Notes: generated from the sequence alone by a model not told the origin. 64,000 nucleotides of DNA from Zygaena filipendulae (GCA_907165275.2 OU015670.1:3685501-3749500), one strand, 5' to 3'. Shown: positions 23,510 through 36,844, counted from the first letter of the stretch. Made by a program: numbers and translations.

Positions 23510-23948
23510 CCCACCTAAAACATTTTCATGTAAAATGATGCCAAGACGAGTCCATGACGGGCACTCTCAAAAAGTTATCAGATCTCATGTAGAGTCAAGC
23601 TCATAATTAACTCTACACACCCTAACTCTACAATGCCTAACTTCATAAACTCTACACCTTAGTCAGAATATGTGGCTTGGCCATTTCGCTCCATTCACAT
23701 GAGCGCAAGGTGAAAAATTTATCCACTGTTAATTTCTTTTCTGTTATACAAAGCTTCTTGCAGTAAAGAAACGGCCAAGCCACATATTCTGACTAAAGTG
23801 TAGAGTTTATGAAGTTAGGTCTTGTAGAGTTAGGGTGTGTAGAGTTATGAGCTTGGCTCTACATGAGATCTGATAACATTATATTTTGACAGTGGCCGTC
23901 ATATGGACTCGTCTTGGCATCATTTTACATGAAAATGTTTTTGGTGGG
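23510..23948. repeat. Complete CCCACC-terminal foldback MITE
   Basis: Inverted arms of roughly 180-200 bp run inwards from CCCACC (23510) and GGTGGG (23948). They include CATGTAAAATGATGCCAAGA and the CAGAATATGTGGCTTGGCC block, separated by a short centre. It sits about 170 bp upstream of the AO start codon. A half copy occurs at 9799. Confidence 0.75.
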
Positions 23949-24689
23949 TTCTTATTTCTTTTTGTAAGTCAAAATTGCGGAATTCTCATACAAACTTCCA
24001 TCCCCTAGTTTGAGGGGATAAAAGTTACAAGTTTTATAATTTTTTTGATGTTTTAGCACTAATACTAGCTTACATGCCAAATTTCAGCTTTCTAGGACAT
24101 TAGGAAATACCTTAAGAATTTTGATGATCATCAGTGACCAGTAACGAAATCAGCGTTTTTTACATAATATCAATAAAATCTAAACTATAAGAGCTATGCA
24201 ATTAAAACTTTATATGTTTGATAAGTCCGCCATTGACAACATATACCAAAAATTACGTTTATTTCGTATGATTCAAACACAAGTTATAAGGGTTCAAAAA
24301 ACGACGAAGCGCTTCGAGTTAAGATAGTTAGTGCTCCCGCTTCGCTTGGCTCGTCTTGGCGGTGCACTATACCGTGCCCCCAGATTTTTCACTCATCACG
24401 CATTCACGCATCATTACCTGTATCTACCGTACCTTACTAAATAACACAAGTATGTATTCGCAACATATTGTTTAGGCAGTAAACTAGGTAGCTAAACATA
24501 ATAAAAGTGTTGTTTGTTGGTTCGTTTGTTGAATGTCCCTACGAAGTAGGTATCTATGTTCGACAATTGCCCGTTTTTTTTAAATCTAAGAAAAAAGCGG
24601 GGTTAGCCAAGTTGACGTTCTACAAGTAAAACATTCTACAATTAGTTCTCGAAGTAATCCTGAAATTCACGAGAGTGAATCCCCGAGAA

Positions 24690-26160
24690 ACGGCTAGTCT
24701 ATATCTATACTAATATTATAAAGAACAAAAGTTTGTGAGTTTGTGACGTTGAATTGTAGGGATTGTGTCCGAACTCCGGAGATAAAGTTAAATGAAATAA
24801 ACTTTATTCGTTAAGACAACCGTTAATATACAATAACAAAAAGAAGCACAACCAGCGTGTCGCAACAAAAAGGCAACAAGCTCAGCATAAGTCGGGAACC
24901 GAGGGGCCCGACGCTGATCTTCCGCTGGTGCGTGCCACAGATTGTGTGTTTGTGAGGTTTTAGGGGGTAATCGCGGGATCTACAGTCTACTGAACCGATT
25001 TTGAAAAATATTTCACTTAGAGAAAGCTACAGTGATCCTGAGGGACATAGGGTACTTTTATTCCGGAATTCCTTCGGGAAATCCTAATTTCTCGCGAGTA
25101 AAACCACGGGGGAACAGCTATCTCTGGATCTACTGATCTGATTTTGAAAATTCTTTCACCTATAGAAAGCTACAGAGATCCTAAGTGTCATAGGGTACTT
25201 TTTATTCCGGAATTCCCGCGGGAACTCCTAATTTCTCGCGGGTAAAACCACGGGGGAACAGTTATCTCTGGATCTAATGAACCGATTTTAAAAATTCTAT
25301 CACTTACGTATATTCTATACCTATCGACGTAAGGTACTTTTTATCCCGGGATTAGTACATAGTATAAAACAGAGTCGCTGTCTGTCTATCCCTAGCTGTG
25401 CCCTAGCTTAGATCTTTATAACTACACAATGAATTTTGATGCGGTTTTTTTTAATAGATACCTAGATTCAAGAGGAAGGTTTATACGTATAGTTTATTCC
25501 GTGCGGGAACTCCAAAATCACCGCGGGTGTAACCGCGGGGGACAGCTAGTACAGGTGTACTTTAGTACTAATATTATGAATGCAAAAGTAACTTTGTCTG
25601 TCTGTCCTTTTCCTTTTCACTCGTTAACTTCTCAACCGATCATCACACTGGGTGCCTGCAGAGAGTACTTTTGAGCAAGAACTCCGAAATTAACGCGTGT
25701 AAAACCGCCGCGAACAACTAGTAGGTACCCACCAATGTCTGATTGCGTGTGTTATGGACATTATGTAGACTACTAGTAGGTATCTATGTTAATATGACGT
25801 ATCGTTTTATACGTATCGTTACTTAATACACTGTCTATACTATCCATCCATCCCTATAAATAAAATTTTACTGTCTGTTTGTAATTTCAAATTACTTAAC
25901 AGCTTTTCAATGCAGAAGTATAATAAACGCTACTTACACCAAAAAATCAATTTTTTTAATTAATTTTCTGTCGGTCTGTCTGTTTGTGTGTTTGTTCTGG
26001 CTAATCTCTGAAACGGCTGGACCGATTTTAACGGGACTTTCACTGGCAGATAGCTGATGTTGTAATGAGTGACTTAGAGCATTTTTTATGCCGAAATACC
26101 CGCGGGATCTTTGAAATTAACGCGGGTGAAACCGCGGGGCACGGCTAGTAACTAATATGT
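24690..26160 (+). repeat. Cluster of interspersed repeat modules
   Basis: At least five consecutive copies of the module 'tgaaccgattttgaaaaatt...cgcgggtaaaaccacgggg' can be seen, for example near 24985, 25130, 25260, 25440 and 26010. Copies end in boxes such as ACCGCGGGGCACGGCTAG. One copy is interrupted at 24780-24945 by an unrelated GC-richer piece. No gene is present between AO and the LINE nest. Confidence 0.6.
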
Positions 26161-26684
26161 ATAAAGAAAAGTTTGGGTAAGTTAGCATGTTTGAATGTAA
26201 GGGGTAACCTCTGGAACCACTGAACCGATTCTAAAAGAATTTCACTGATGTGAACTTATAAAGCTCTGACACTAGGTACCTATTCTAATAAATAAGACTA
26301 CGAGTAATTGAGGCCATTACAGAATTTCATGTGCAGGACAAAAAAAAATATACATCGACATATCGCATACAAAAAGGTAGGTACCGGATAATCAAATCGT
26401 GACTTTTCAAAGTGTGACATTGGCAGAATCATCGTCAAAACGGTAGAGCCATTAAAAACAACAAATTGGATTGGATTGACTTTGAAAAGTACAAGTGGGA
26501 AGCGCGGGAAACGTTAAAACTTCGCGGACGTGTTTTCCTGAGCTCTTTTAATTTTTACCAATTTTCTCCCATAAATAGTGATCAGTTGATTGGTTTGTTC
26601 TCCCTTATCTTGTATTTATAGTGTACTTATTATTTATTTGTGCCCCAGTATCTCTGGTGAGTCAAATTTAGCTAATTTCTTCGC

Positions 26685-28238
26685 ATGAAAGATGTCCCGG
26701 AGCCGGGGGGTTCTGTCCCCCCGGCTTCTAATTTTATTACAATTGGCTCAAACAATGAATCTGGCATGGAAACAGACGGATCGGTCGTAAGTCGATCTCT
26801 GAAACGTAGTCGATTACATATCTGCAAACATTGCAATAAAAAAAGACGCCGACATCACACAGGCGACCCACCAAAACTCTCTGATTGTAATTGTAATGAA
26901 TCGACAACGGATCAGTCTGAACCAAATCGCAAAATTGCCTCTCCAGCTCTTTTTAAAAATGTGCTCGTGCAAGATCCGCCTGTACCCACTTCCACACCTA
27001 CTGCACCTTCTGTACCCATAGGTAGGACATTATATGAAAAGACGGATGCTGCTCCTTACGTAGTGCATGTCCAAAGACATCAGGATTCTCCAAACGATGC
27101 AACTACTATGCACCCTATGGCTTTCGGTAAATTCCTGAAAAATAATTCATTTAATAATATAATAAATGGAAGTGTTAAAAAAATTGGCCGTAATAAAATG
27201 TCTGTATCATTTTCAAAATATCAAGATGCTAATACCTTCATTAGTCATGATAGTTTAACAAAAAATAACCTAAAGGCATTCATACCCACCTTTAATATTA
27301 CACGAATGGGTTTAGTCCGTGGGGTCCCGGCCGAGTGGTCTCCTGATGAAGTGAAAGATAATATATCTGTCCCAATAGGGTGTGGTGAAATTATCAAGGT
27401 TAGGAGATTGAATTTCAAAACTTATATTGATGGTACCCCAACTTGGAAACCATCTCAAACTATTGTGCTCACCTTTGATGGACAAGTTTTGCCGAAACGC
27501 ATTTTTATGTGTTACAATTCACTCACTGTAGATATGTACATATACCCCACTATACAATGTTTTAACTGCTGCCGCTTTGGTCACACCAAGGCACAATGTA
27601 GATCAAAGCCACGTTGTTTCAAGTGCGCCCAAGACCATATAGGTGAGTCTTGTAACATCTCTGAAGAAGAGGCATCCTGCTGTTCATGTGGTGGTAGTCA
27701 TTTTGCAAGTAACAAAACATGCCCTGAGTTTGCGAGACAATCACAAATAAAACTATACATGGCACAGAATTGTGTTTCTTACATGGAAGCTTTAAAATTG
27801 CACCCACCTATTTCAAAATCTTTTGCTGAAGTATTGACTAACCCTGCCATGAAACTATCTATGAATGAAGTCCCTTATAATAACTTTTCACCTAGTAGTA
27901 GTAGTAATCCCTCAGTATCATACAAGAAAACTATATATACAAAACCTCGTCCTCGCCCTATTCCATCCAAAGGATTTGACAAAGTAGCTCACCAAGCTAT
28001 TGTGCAAGAATACGCAATTCCCACTCCTAATAATGGCTGTGGGTTTAGCAACCGTGTAGACTCATCCTTACCTGCTGATACTCAATTACCTAATGATTTT
28101 GTCACAGCTCTATTTAATCTGTTTTCCCAATTCAACTTTCTTCCACCGTCCAACGCTGCTCACCCTGTACTTAATAACATTCAATTCTCTCAAAATGGAC
28201 AGACAAACCGACCAAATAATTCAGTGGAATTGCCATAG
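26685..28238 (+). CDS. LINE-A ORF1, Gag-like protein with three zinc knuckles
   Basis: 517 codons. The N-terminal half is polar; residues about 105-285 form a conserved block shared with LINE-B ORF1 (the FGKFLKN and FNITRMGLVRGVP segments). Three consecutive knuckles follow: CFNCCRFGHTKAQC, CFKCAQDHIGESC and CCSCGGSHFASNKTC (roughly 290-350). Such proteins coat the LINE RNA and help deliver it to the nucleus. The stop overlaps the ORF2 start at 28195 by 44 bases. Confidence 0.88.
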   Translation: MKDVPEPGGSVPPASNFITIGSNNESGMETDGSVVSRSLKRSRLHICKHCNKKRRRHHTGDPPKLSDCNCNESTTDQSEPNRKIASPALFKNVLVQDPPVPTSTPTAPSVPIGRTLYEKTDAAPYVVHVQRHQDSPNDATTMHPMAFGKFLKNNSFNNIINGSVKKIGRNKMSVSFSKYQDANTFISHDSLTKNNLKAFIPTFNITRMGLVRGVPAEWSPDEVKDNISVPIGCGEIIKVRRLNFKTYIDGTPTWKPSQTIVLTFDGQVLPKRIFMCYNSLTVDMYIYPTIQCFNCCRFGHTKAQCRSKPRCFKCAQDHIGESCNISEEEASCCSCGGSHFASNKTCPEFARQSQIKLYMAQNCVSYMEALKLHPPISKSFAEVLTNPAMKLSMNEVPYNNFSPSSSSNPSVSYKKTIYTKPRPRPIPSKGFDKVAHQAIVQEYAIPTPNNGCGFSNRVDSSLPADTQLPNDFVTALFNLFSQFNFLPPSNAAHPVLNNIQFSQNGQTNRPNNSVELP

Positions 28239-29488
28239 TGCTCTACATAAAAAACATGAAATAATTTATCTATTGAATGAATATGAACCGTCTGTTCTTG
28301 TTCTATCAGAAACATGGCTCAAACCTCAATGGAACTTTAAAATATCTGGTTACAACACCATAAGAAAAGACAGAAATGATGGGTATGGCGGAGTAGCCAT
28401 TCTTATCAAAAATAATGTCAAATATGACATCATCTCCTTACCGTCTTATAACCCTCTAATATCAATTATAGCTGTACATGTACATAATCTTAACTTAGTA
28501 TCTATCTATATTCCTTCTCAATCATCTACACTTATGAATAAAATAAATAATCTGTTTTCCACTCTCCCTAGACCTTTTTTAGTACTAGGAGATTTCAACT
28601 GCCACCACCAAGCTTGGGGCAGTACTGTCTCTGATAACTATGGAGAAAGCCTATTAGATATCGCCAATTTACATAACTTATGTATTTTGAACACAGGTTC
28701 TCCCACTCGCCTCACAGCCCCTGGACGTAATTTAAGTGCTGTTGATTTGTCAATTTGTACTCCAAATTTGGCCTCTCAGGTATCTTGGTACACCCACTCA
28801 TCTACACTTGGGAGTGATCACTTTCCTATAGTTATTACACTCCCCTTTAAAAAACAAACAAGCAAAAAGAAATATTTGTCCACAAGGAAATATAGACTTC
28901 CTGATAAATGTTCTAAAGACTGGATTAAGTATAAAACTAGTGTTGAAACCAAACTGACTTCCCTCCCTGTTGTGACACCTGAGACTGTAAATGAATGTGC
29001 AGAAACTTTGGCTTATATTTTAAATGAAGCAGCAGGAGAAGTATTCCCTGTCAAATCTAATTCAAGTACCAAAATACCGTCACCACCATGGTGGGACAAT
29101 GATTGTACCGTTGCTATCAGGAAAAGAACAGTGGCAGAAGAGACATACAATAGTGACATGTCTGAAGCCAACTACGATGCTTTGGCGAAAATCATTGCAG
29201 AGACTAAAAAGTTATTCAAACAGAAAAAGTTTGAGGGCTGGAGGAAATTTTGTAGTTCTATTTCACCTGACACCCCCCCTACACTAGTTTGGCGTAATAT
29301 TAAAAGATTTAAATCTGCTTCTAATCCAAATTCCATATGGAACATTCCTCCTAGTGTAGCCAATAATTTCATGGACAAACTATCTCCTCCATGGGTAGCA
29401 CCAGTCAATAACACAGATACCTTGCCCGATAACCTCTCATACTTAAACTGTCCCTTTTCGCTTCACGAACTAAAAGCTGCAATACATG
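28195..29488 (+). pseudogene. LINE-A ORF2, N-terminal part (endonuclease)
   Basis: From ATG 28195 the frame encodes an AP-type endonuclease: QWNCHSALHKKHE near the start, SETWLK, GDFNCHHQAWGS and GSDHFP, the catalytic and metal-binding positions. A linker follows with PPWWDNDC. It stops making sense at 29489, where the LTR begins, and terminates at 29520 inside the LTR. The next 92 bases of the same ORF are at 38706-38797 (motif PGADGIPYSF), and the rest is at 44403-46724. Confidence 0.88.
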
Positions 29489-29724
29489 TGTTAGCGATTC
29501 ATATTTTGTATAAAGTCTAGAGGAGTGATGGCCACATCACATCCCTCTTGACAGGTGACATAAAACGTCATGTGACGCGTATTTGGGGTGGAAGCCGTCA
29601 ACGGTGAGTGAGATCGGCATTATCGTTTGTGGAATTGGCGCGAGGGCACGCACGCGCGCATTTACTTTGTGATACAGTAAATAAAACAGTTGCTTAATGT
29701 ATTAATCGAGTATCATTTCTAACA
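29489..29724. repeat. Left LTR of the 9.2-kb element
   Basis: 236 bp, TGTTAG to CTAACA. By eye it is identical to 38466-38701. Confidence 0.88.
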
Positions 29725-31700
29725 GTTCAGAAGTGCGGTAAAGAAACCAAACACCCATGGCCAGGACTAAGGCGCTCCGGTGCATCACACCAGGCGCCAG
29801 GCGCAGACCGGGTAAGCGACGGTGCTGCCCTGTGCATATTCTCAAGGTGCGGCCTGACGACGAAACATAAGACCAGAAAACCAAGTTCAATCTGGTATGT
29901 ACTTACCTAGTGTCTTCGTTTAATGCTGAAAGCGAGAAGATACAGCGGTATCTACTGAATATGTGAACGCTGGATGAGTCTTTGTTTAGCATACAACACG
30001 CAACATTATGCATAGTTTAATATATTGATATACATATAACGGTATTTACAGAATACGTAAAGGCTGGTTTATTTCTTCTTTTAGTTGTCATACAAAATAA
30101 GTTTCAGACATTATATAGTTAAAATTTATATCTACCCACATAGCAGTGTTTACTGATATAAAGGTTGTAATTTTCCCTTTTCTGAAAGCCATGGTGCAAG
30201 TTTACCCACCTAGGTAGGTGTGTAAAAAAGAAAAAAAAAAGTAACTAATGTTTATCACGAAAGGTGTAACAACACCATGGACCAATGAATTAATTAGTTC
30301 AATTGATCCATGAACAACACGAAAGTTAGCTGAGTTGCATAGTTTTTCTTTTGTCTCATAGGATCTCCTATGCAAGTTAATAGTTCCCAGCTCTGATATC
30401 AAGTTAGTTAGCATGCCTACCTACTATTTGAATGAAGTATCTAATAATCATGCAAACAGACAAAGCTTCATTGAATCATTTAGTATAAATCTGTGGATGC
30501 AGTAATGTTATTTTGATTAAAGAATTATCTAATCTTACAGTCTAGTGGGTAATAATATTGTACCTACCTGTGCTTTAGAAATAATCTCTTATGATTTTTC
30601 TTATGATAAAAGACTAATATTAGTGACTACCTTCAAATAAAAAAAAAAAAAAAAAATAGAACATCAATTTTGTGACCGAAGTATTCACTCATAATTTATT
30701 ACAGTGCCTTTCCTAAGTTTCTTGTATGAGGGGATTGCTTCTATCTGAAGTCGAGATCTAACTTTAGCTGTGGTTAACCTTAATTAGAAAAAGAAATTTG
30801 GTAATTCTTTCAACTTCAAAACTAGCCAAATTTTGAAAACGTGCAGCTACCTAAACAGCTTAGTAAAGAGTCAATCAGTAGCAAATATCGCTTAGTGACT
30901 AGGGTTGTAACACCGTAGTAGGGGCTTGAGTTTTATCCCTAGGAGATGTAGCAAGACTTTCAAAAATAGCAGTAAAAAAAATGAGACTAGCAAGCAAAAC
31001 TAGGTAAATTCAAAAGAAAATCATCAAAGCTTTGAGATACTCCGCGGTTTCACCCACGTTAATTTGAGGAAAACCCTACAAAATATATTTATTTAGGGAC
31101 GACAGTTTTGATGTGTATGGTTCTAAATCTAGAATAGAAGTCCGTCAAAACCATAATGAAAATACAAATCAGAATATACAGTTTGAAATTTATAAAAATA
31201 ATTACATTAGAATACAAAATATTATAACAGTTACAATAAGTATAGGCCATAGATAAGCAATGGTGCGTTACCTAAACTGGCGAAAGTTTGAGTAAATTGT
31301 ATCTTAAAATTGTAGCATTTTTTTGTAGCAATTCTTTTGTGTTTAATATTTTGATGGTATTTGAACAATGTAATAAGGTAAACACATAATTGAAAAACAT
31401 TCTATAACTCTTGATAAAGCGTCTTGTATCAATAACTTAATTGTGTTGGTTATCGTGGGCCAATTGTAACATAAAGTTACCTTATAACATCAGCTATCCA
31501 CCTGTAACAAATGTTTGAACTTGCTTCGGTGTACCTGCCTCAAAGATTATTCGGAGCACAAAGATTTAAAAATCATCTTCTATTAAAACGTAATGACCAT
31601 AATACATCATGCATCTGGTAGAAAGCTGTTTGACACTAACTGTGTCCGGTTTCACTTGTGCGAAACTCGTTTTGTAAAAAGATTCCTTTTCTTGACGCCC
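29725..31700. other. LTR-element interior, left part
   Basis: Just after the LTR is a GC-richer leader of about 150 bp. It contains a 37-codon frame at 29757-29870 beginning MARTKALRC, with no recognised relative. From 29900 on the sequence is AT-rich and non-coding, with a repeat-module scrap near 31030-31090. Confidence 0.5.
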
Positions 31701-31717
31701 ATTTAAATGGATTAAAT

Positions 31718-32060
31718 CCCTTATGTTACTTCAAGCTAAGCTTGATTTACCTGCGGAAACCGCGTGGTAATCCGTTCATTAGTTTCGAAGGTTAGCGTGA
31801 ACGGACACGCAGATTCTACTCTTTTATTGTGTTGCCTTTATGTTGCTTCAAGCTGAGCTTGATTTACCCGTGAAGACCGCATGGTAAGCCGTTCATTAGT
31901 TTCGAAGGTTAGCGTGAACGAACACGTAGATTCTACTCTTTTATTGTGTTGCCTTTATGTTGCTTCAAGCTAAGCTTGATTTACCTGCGAAAACCGCATG
32001 TTAATCCGTTCATTAGTTTCGAAGATTAGCATGTACGGACACGCAGATTCTAATCTAGAT
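31718..32060. repeat. Tandem array, three copies of a 117-bp unit
   Basis: GCTTGATTTA recurs at 31740, 31857 and 31974, exactly 117 bp apart. Each unit contains CCGTTCATTAGTTTCGAAG and CACGCAGATTCTA or close variants. The unit resembles the general repeat module 'aatccgttcagtagtttt...gaacagacag', so the array may have grown from such a fragment. Confidence 0.75.
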
Positions 32061-35039
32061 AATAATTAGATTCTAATTAGTGTCGATAGATTACAAACAG
32101 ACACTTCAATATTATTTAACTGCAAAAATGTAGGTAAAACAGAAAATTAATAACGCAGGAAAGTAATTTTATAGTGATTACTGAATCGATGGTTTAGTAA
32201 ATCAGAGAAATAATACAATACCTAATACTAAAGAAAGGTATAGTTTAAAATTGAATAAGTACACTAAAACACGACATAGAAGACTAAATAAGTCCCGTGA
32301 AAAAAAAAAAAAAATCTCTAAAATAAAGTATAAAATAGAGATACTACCAGGGTTTCTTAACCTTTATAATTCATATGATCTGAATAGGGCGTCATCACCA
32401 ATGTAGTCGTTGATTGACTAACATTCAATAAAGGTTATGATATATCCATTCGTTGTTTTAATGCATTGACCAAACGTCAATATCGAGGTTTAGAATGTAA
32501 ACTTACAATAATCGTACATGTACTAGTATAGATTATTGAAAGCCGCAGGTAGGTACCGAAAAACGCGTGTCGAGTTAATCTTCGTTATTTCAGTCACCTA
32601 TGTATTTTGAACTCATCTATTTTGTACTCCGAGCTGGTGGTTTTGTAGATAATTAACCGTAACCATGTTTGAGTAGGGATCAGTGTAGTATTATCGTTGG
32701 CGTTTCGCCAGAATTGAAGAAAAAGAAGAAAATATTGTCATTTTATGTGCAATAAAGGATTAAATAGTAATAATATTAATAATGATATAGTATAACTTCA
32801 GTACACCACTTAGATTCACAACGAGGATTACTTAAACCAAAAAGGACCTACATAATAGTGGATTCCCTAATAGAGTAGTCTGAACTCTCTCAGTTTTTTT
32901 TTTTTTTAAAAATCGCCCAGTGTTCCGTTTTCACTCAATGTGATAAAGGTATTAGAATGTTGTGTTGATGCAAAAGATATCATGTTAGTATCACTTTGCC
33001 GAGTCGGCAATGGAAGGCACACTCTTATAAACAATTAATTTGTCAATCATTATAACAGTAATTTCCAGAATAAATCCAAGTATATTCTCATAGTGACAAG
33101 AACTAACAGTAAATTGATAATATATATCGTATACTTCAATTACCCATAATATGAATATTGTGGAGGACCAAGTAGACCCCCTGTCTAATAATCACCCTTT
33201 TAATATCCATGCTATTCTTCTTCGACTACAGCTCTGTTAGAGTATTGCGCTAAGGTGAAGAATATTTGTTTATCATGAAGAATGGTATGGTATTAGTATG
33301 GTGTTCAATAAATTACAAACAGAACGAAGAGAGTCCTAACCAATATTTAGTAAACTAGGTACCTATCCTTGAAATATGACAAAATAAGTTATCGGCTTTA
33401 GCAATCTTCGACCATATTCCACAACTTTATAGAATATCATGGCATAGATATTAGGGATAATGTTTTAGAGAAACTATTTAAGACAGTAAACAATACTAAA
33501 ATAAATTCAAAGGACTTTGAGCTTACCCTAGTAAAACTTATCTTCGCAAAGTGTTAATTATCCAAGATAGATAGATACACATCACACCAGTAAGTGACAT
33601 TAAGATATGTTAAATAAACTGAATGAGACAAAGCCTTGTAATAATGTAATAGATAATACCAAATATAAAATATAAGAGTTGATCAGGGCTTAATTGCATC
33701 AGTATGATACCTTGTGTGTTTACGATTTACTAGCAAAATAACGTAGTTGCCCTGTTGAGCACCCTGTATCTTGTAAGGGCCTCCCTTAGTGAAAAATTTA
33801 TAGACATGAACGACTACATAATCTACGATGCCTCTTTGGATAAATCATGTCACTGGATTTCGTAGAAAATCGAAAATCGTAGTATCGTTAGATCTATCTT
33901 GACTATCAAAGATATTTTGTATAGCTGTTTTACGGCTAAAACGCATTCCGCTTAGCAGAACGCGAACATAGTCATGTTATGTAACATTAGTAGAAACTAA
34001 TAGTACTTACAAAGAAGCGTAGAAAAGTAGACTTAAGCAAACGGGTAACTTTGGACCTATTTTCTTCGTAATGGTGAATTTTAGTAAAAAGAAAATACGT
34101 CTTCATTATTCAGTCTCATAAGACACAGAGAAAATAGTATGATAACTAGCGACCATGTAGGCGGTGTAGGCGCATTACGGTCGCAACGAAGCAATTACTC
34201 TAACTTTCCCGAAACTCCCCTTGCTGGCACCTCGAATGTATTTCCCACAATATTTCCAAAACTGAAATTTTGAAACAGTGACTGGGTAGAAAAGTGACCG
34301 AACGGCGGCGTTCTACCTACATTCATTATGCCAGTAAATGTATTTGTGCACTATGGTCTTGTGCACGGGAGTCACCCGGCGATACTAGTTTTCATCCTAA
34401 ACTGAGTTGTTGCCTCTTCTATCTATTCTGTGGTAAAAGGTTTGCGGTCAGAATTTAACAACTCTGTCGAGTTATTGAATTGCAATAATAATCCCTTAAT
34501 ATCTGGGTCACCGAGCTTCGCTCGTTGTGTATAGCGCCATCTGTTTTTAAGTAGAAAACAAACACTCATATTTCATTGCCTGAAAACACGGATGAAGCGA
34601 CGCTTTCAAAAATGAAACCTAGCTAGATTGATTAATCGCCCCCGAAACCCCCGGCATACTAAATTTCATAAAAATTGTTGGAGCAGTAGTAACAGTAATA
34701 AAATTGAAGAGTTTGTTGTGAACAGATTCTTGAAGTAGGTACTTTTCACAAGTAGAACTATTTAAGTTATTTAATTTACTGATAGCGTAAATTGAGGCAA
34801 CGAGCCAATGAACTGGTTTATTTATTTGTTTATTTGTTTAAGTACACAAAACAGATTGTAGTCATTACGATTTTTACTTATTGTAGTGTATTATTATATG
34901 TTCCGACCACAAACCAGAGATATGCATACCTAGAAAGACTAAAAATATCGAGCGAAGTACAAAGTAATATTTAAATTTATTTTGATATTTATGGATCTCA
35001 GAAAAATAGAACCACAATTAGCAAGTGCGACGGAGGTAG
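32061..35039. other. LTR-element interior, unannotated AT-rich stretch
   Basis: No open frame with recognisable similarity, no tandem array and no structured RNA was seen in this 3 kb. Confidence 0.4.
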
Positions 35040-35690
35040 TCGTTGATATTTTTTAAGTATACCCTAAAATTACAATTAAAACGTCCACATCTGCACCTTT
35101 AGCGACGAGCTCATTATATTGGCGACACATCCGTACAACTGGATTGTAAAAAGATGTGTTGTTAGTGAATATCCGAAGTGAGAAGGTATTGGGACGTCGA
35201 GAGCGATAATTGGTGTTGAAATTTAAAAGTGATAGGATGTAAGGGCTACCGATCTGGTGGTGTATTATTTTATGTAGCAGGATCTGGTCTCTACCCTTGC
35301 GACGGGTTTCTAAAGAGATCATACCGAATCTGTTCAACCTGTCCCCGTACGTCTGAAGCGATCTTGTGGAATTTTTATACCTGAAAGTAATTAACTTTAG
35401 ACAGCGTTTTTGAACTCTTTCAATTCGGTCAATGTGCACCGTGTAGTAAGGAGACCATACAACCGAGTTGTATTCGAGAGTACTTCTGACGAGGGTGCAG
35501 TAGAGATAAATGATGCTAGCGGGTCTTTTTTTTAAAACCTTTGGTGGATCTGGAGATGAAGCCCAACAGACTGAGGCTTCTATTAATTACATGATCATTA
35601 TGGTATCTAAATGTAAGTTTTTCGTCAAATATTATACCTAAGTCTTTAGCTAACTGGTATTGCTTTGGAATTTTTCTTGTTGTTTATGGT
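35040..35690 (-). pseudogene. C-terminal fragment of a LINE reverse transcriptase
   Basis: On the minus strand the piece starts with YQLAKDLGIIFDEKLTF, continues with TLEYNSVVWSP after a frame disturbance near 35530, and has a clean frame from 35439 to 35053 with RIERVQKRCLKL. These are standard motifs of the thumb/C-terminal region of Jockey- or CR1-type ORF2. It is a truncated, frame-damaged insertion in the LTR element. Confidence 0.7.
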
Positions 35691-35694
35691 CAGA

Positions 35695-36253
35695 CCATGG
35701 AGCGAGCGTGCTGCCGATGGCTACCTGCTGACACCGCAGTGAGCGTGCTGCCTGAATGTGAAATAATAAACCCCGGAGCGAGCGTGCGTCCATCGATCAG
35801 CATTGGAGCGAGCGCGCTACCTATCGTGATGACAGGACGTTGGAGTGGGCAAACGGCAGGTTACGACTTGGTGGTGCAAGATTGTGCTGAAAGAGTCAGA
35901 CCGGGTCCCTCGGTGGGCAAACGGCAGGCTACATCTTGGTGGTGCAAGATTGTGCTGAAAGAGTCAGACCGTGTCCCTCGGTGGGCAAACGGCAGGCTAC
36001 AACTTGGTGGTGCAAGAATGTGCCGAAAGAGTCAGACCGTGTCCCTCGGTGGGCAAACGGCAGGCTACAACTCGGTGGTGTAAGATTGTGCTGAAAGAGT
36101 CAGACCGTGTCCCTCGGTGGGCAAACGGTAGGCTACAATTTGATGGTGCCAGATTGGGCTTAGAGAGTTAGACCGTGTCCCTCGGTGGGCAAACGAGAGG
36201 CTCGGTGGTGTTGTGTAATATTGAATTAAATCCGATTGTGTCCCTCTGCAGGC
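35695..36253. repeat. Tandem array, six copies of a 68-bp unit
   Basis: GTGGGCAAACGG-type starts occur at 35845, 35913, 35981, 36049, 36117 and 36185, a constant 68-bp period. Each unit carries GTCAGACCGTGTCCCTCGGT. Since 68 is not divisible by three, successive units change frame, so coding is unlikely. Just upstream (35698-35830) is a degenerate set of GGAGCGAGCGTGCTGCC repeats. Confidence 0.88.
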
Positions 36254-36844
36254 AAACAAATTTGTGAAGAGGCGAGTCTGATGTATTCACATGATGGAAG
36301 AATCTACAAATGCTTACTTTGATGATCTTAGAACAGTTTAAATCAATAAATTGTTTATGAATGTAACAACAAAATATGTTTCAGTTAAGTATTATTCTGA
36401 TGTTTATTTTGTATAGATTTCGTTTTGGATTATGTTTATTTTCAAATTGATTTGTACTTTTGTACCGTTATTAATATTACTTTATTTAAAATGAAAATTT
36501 ATTATATTGATAATTTTAATTTTGCTTCCAGAAATATTTACTTGCAAATATTCTATTTTCTTTTTAGATAGATATTTTGTTTTCTTTTCTTCAAATCATG
36601 AATTAAGTCAAAAAAATATAAAATCTTGTATTAACACATACTTTAAGGCTATTTAATGTACTTAATTAATAATGTTGACATTTAGATATTGTGTTAGTCA
36701 ACGGATAAATTTGTGTAATTTTGTTACCATTACAATGTTCCTAATAATGTTCTTCATAAAATTACTACTTATTGGAGATGTTGTTTAAAAGAAATTAAGG
36801 TATTTGATTGTTTAGTTATAAAGGACAATGCCAATCTTTGTATG

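Noticed and set aside
29757..29870. Small frame starting MARTK after the left LTR, like the first residues of histone H3
   Set aside because: Only the first five residues agree and the rest has no H3 character; it is a chance match in an LTR-element leader.
35697..36259. Repetitive proteins across the 68-bp array, on both strands
   Set aside because: The period is not a multiple of three and the frames are ordinary shadows of a tandem repeat.
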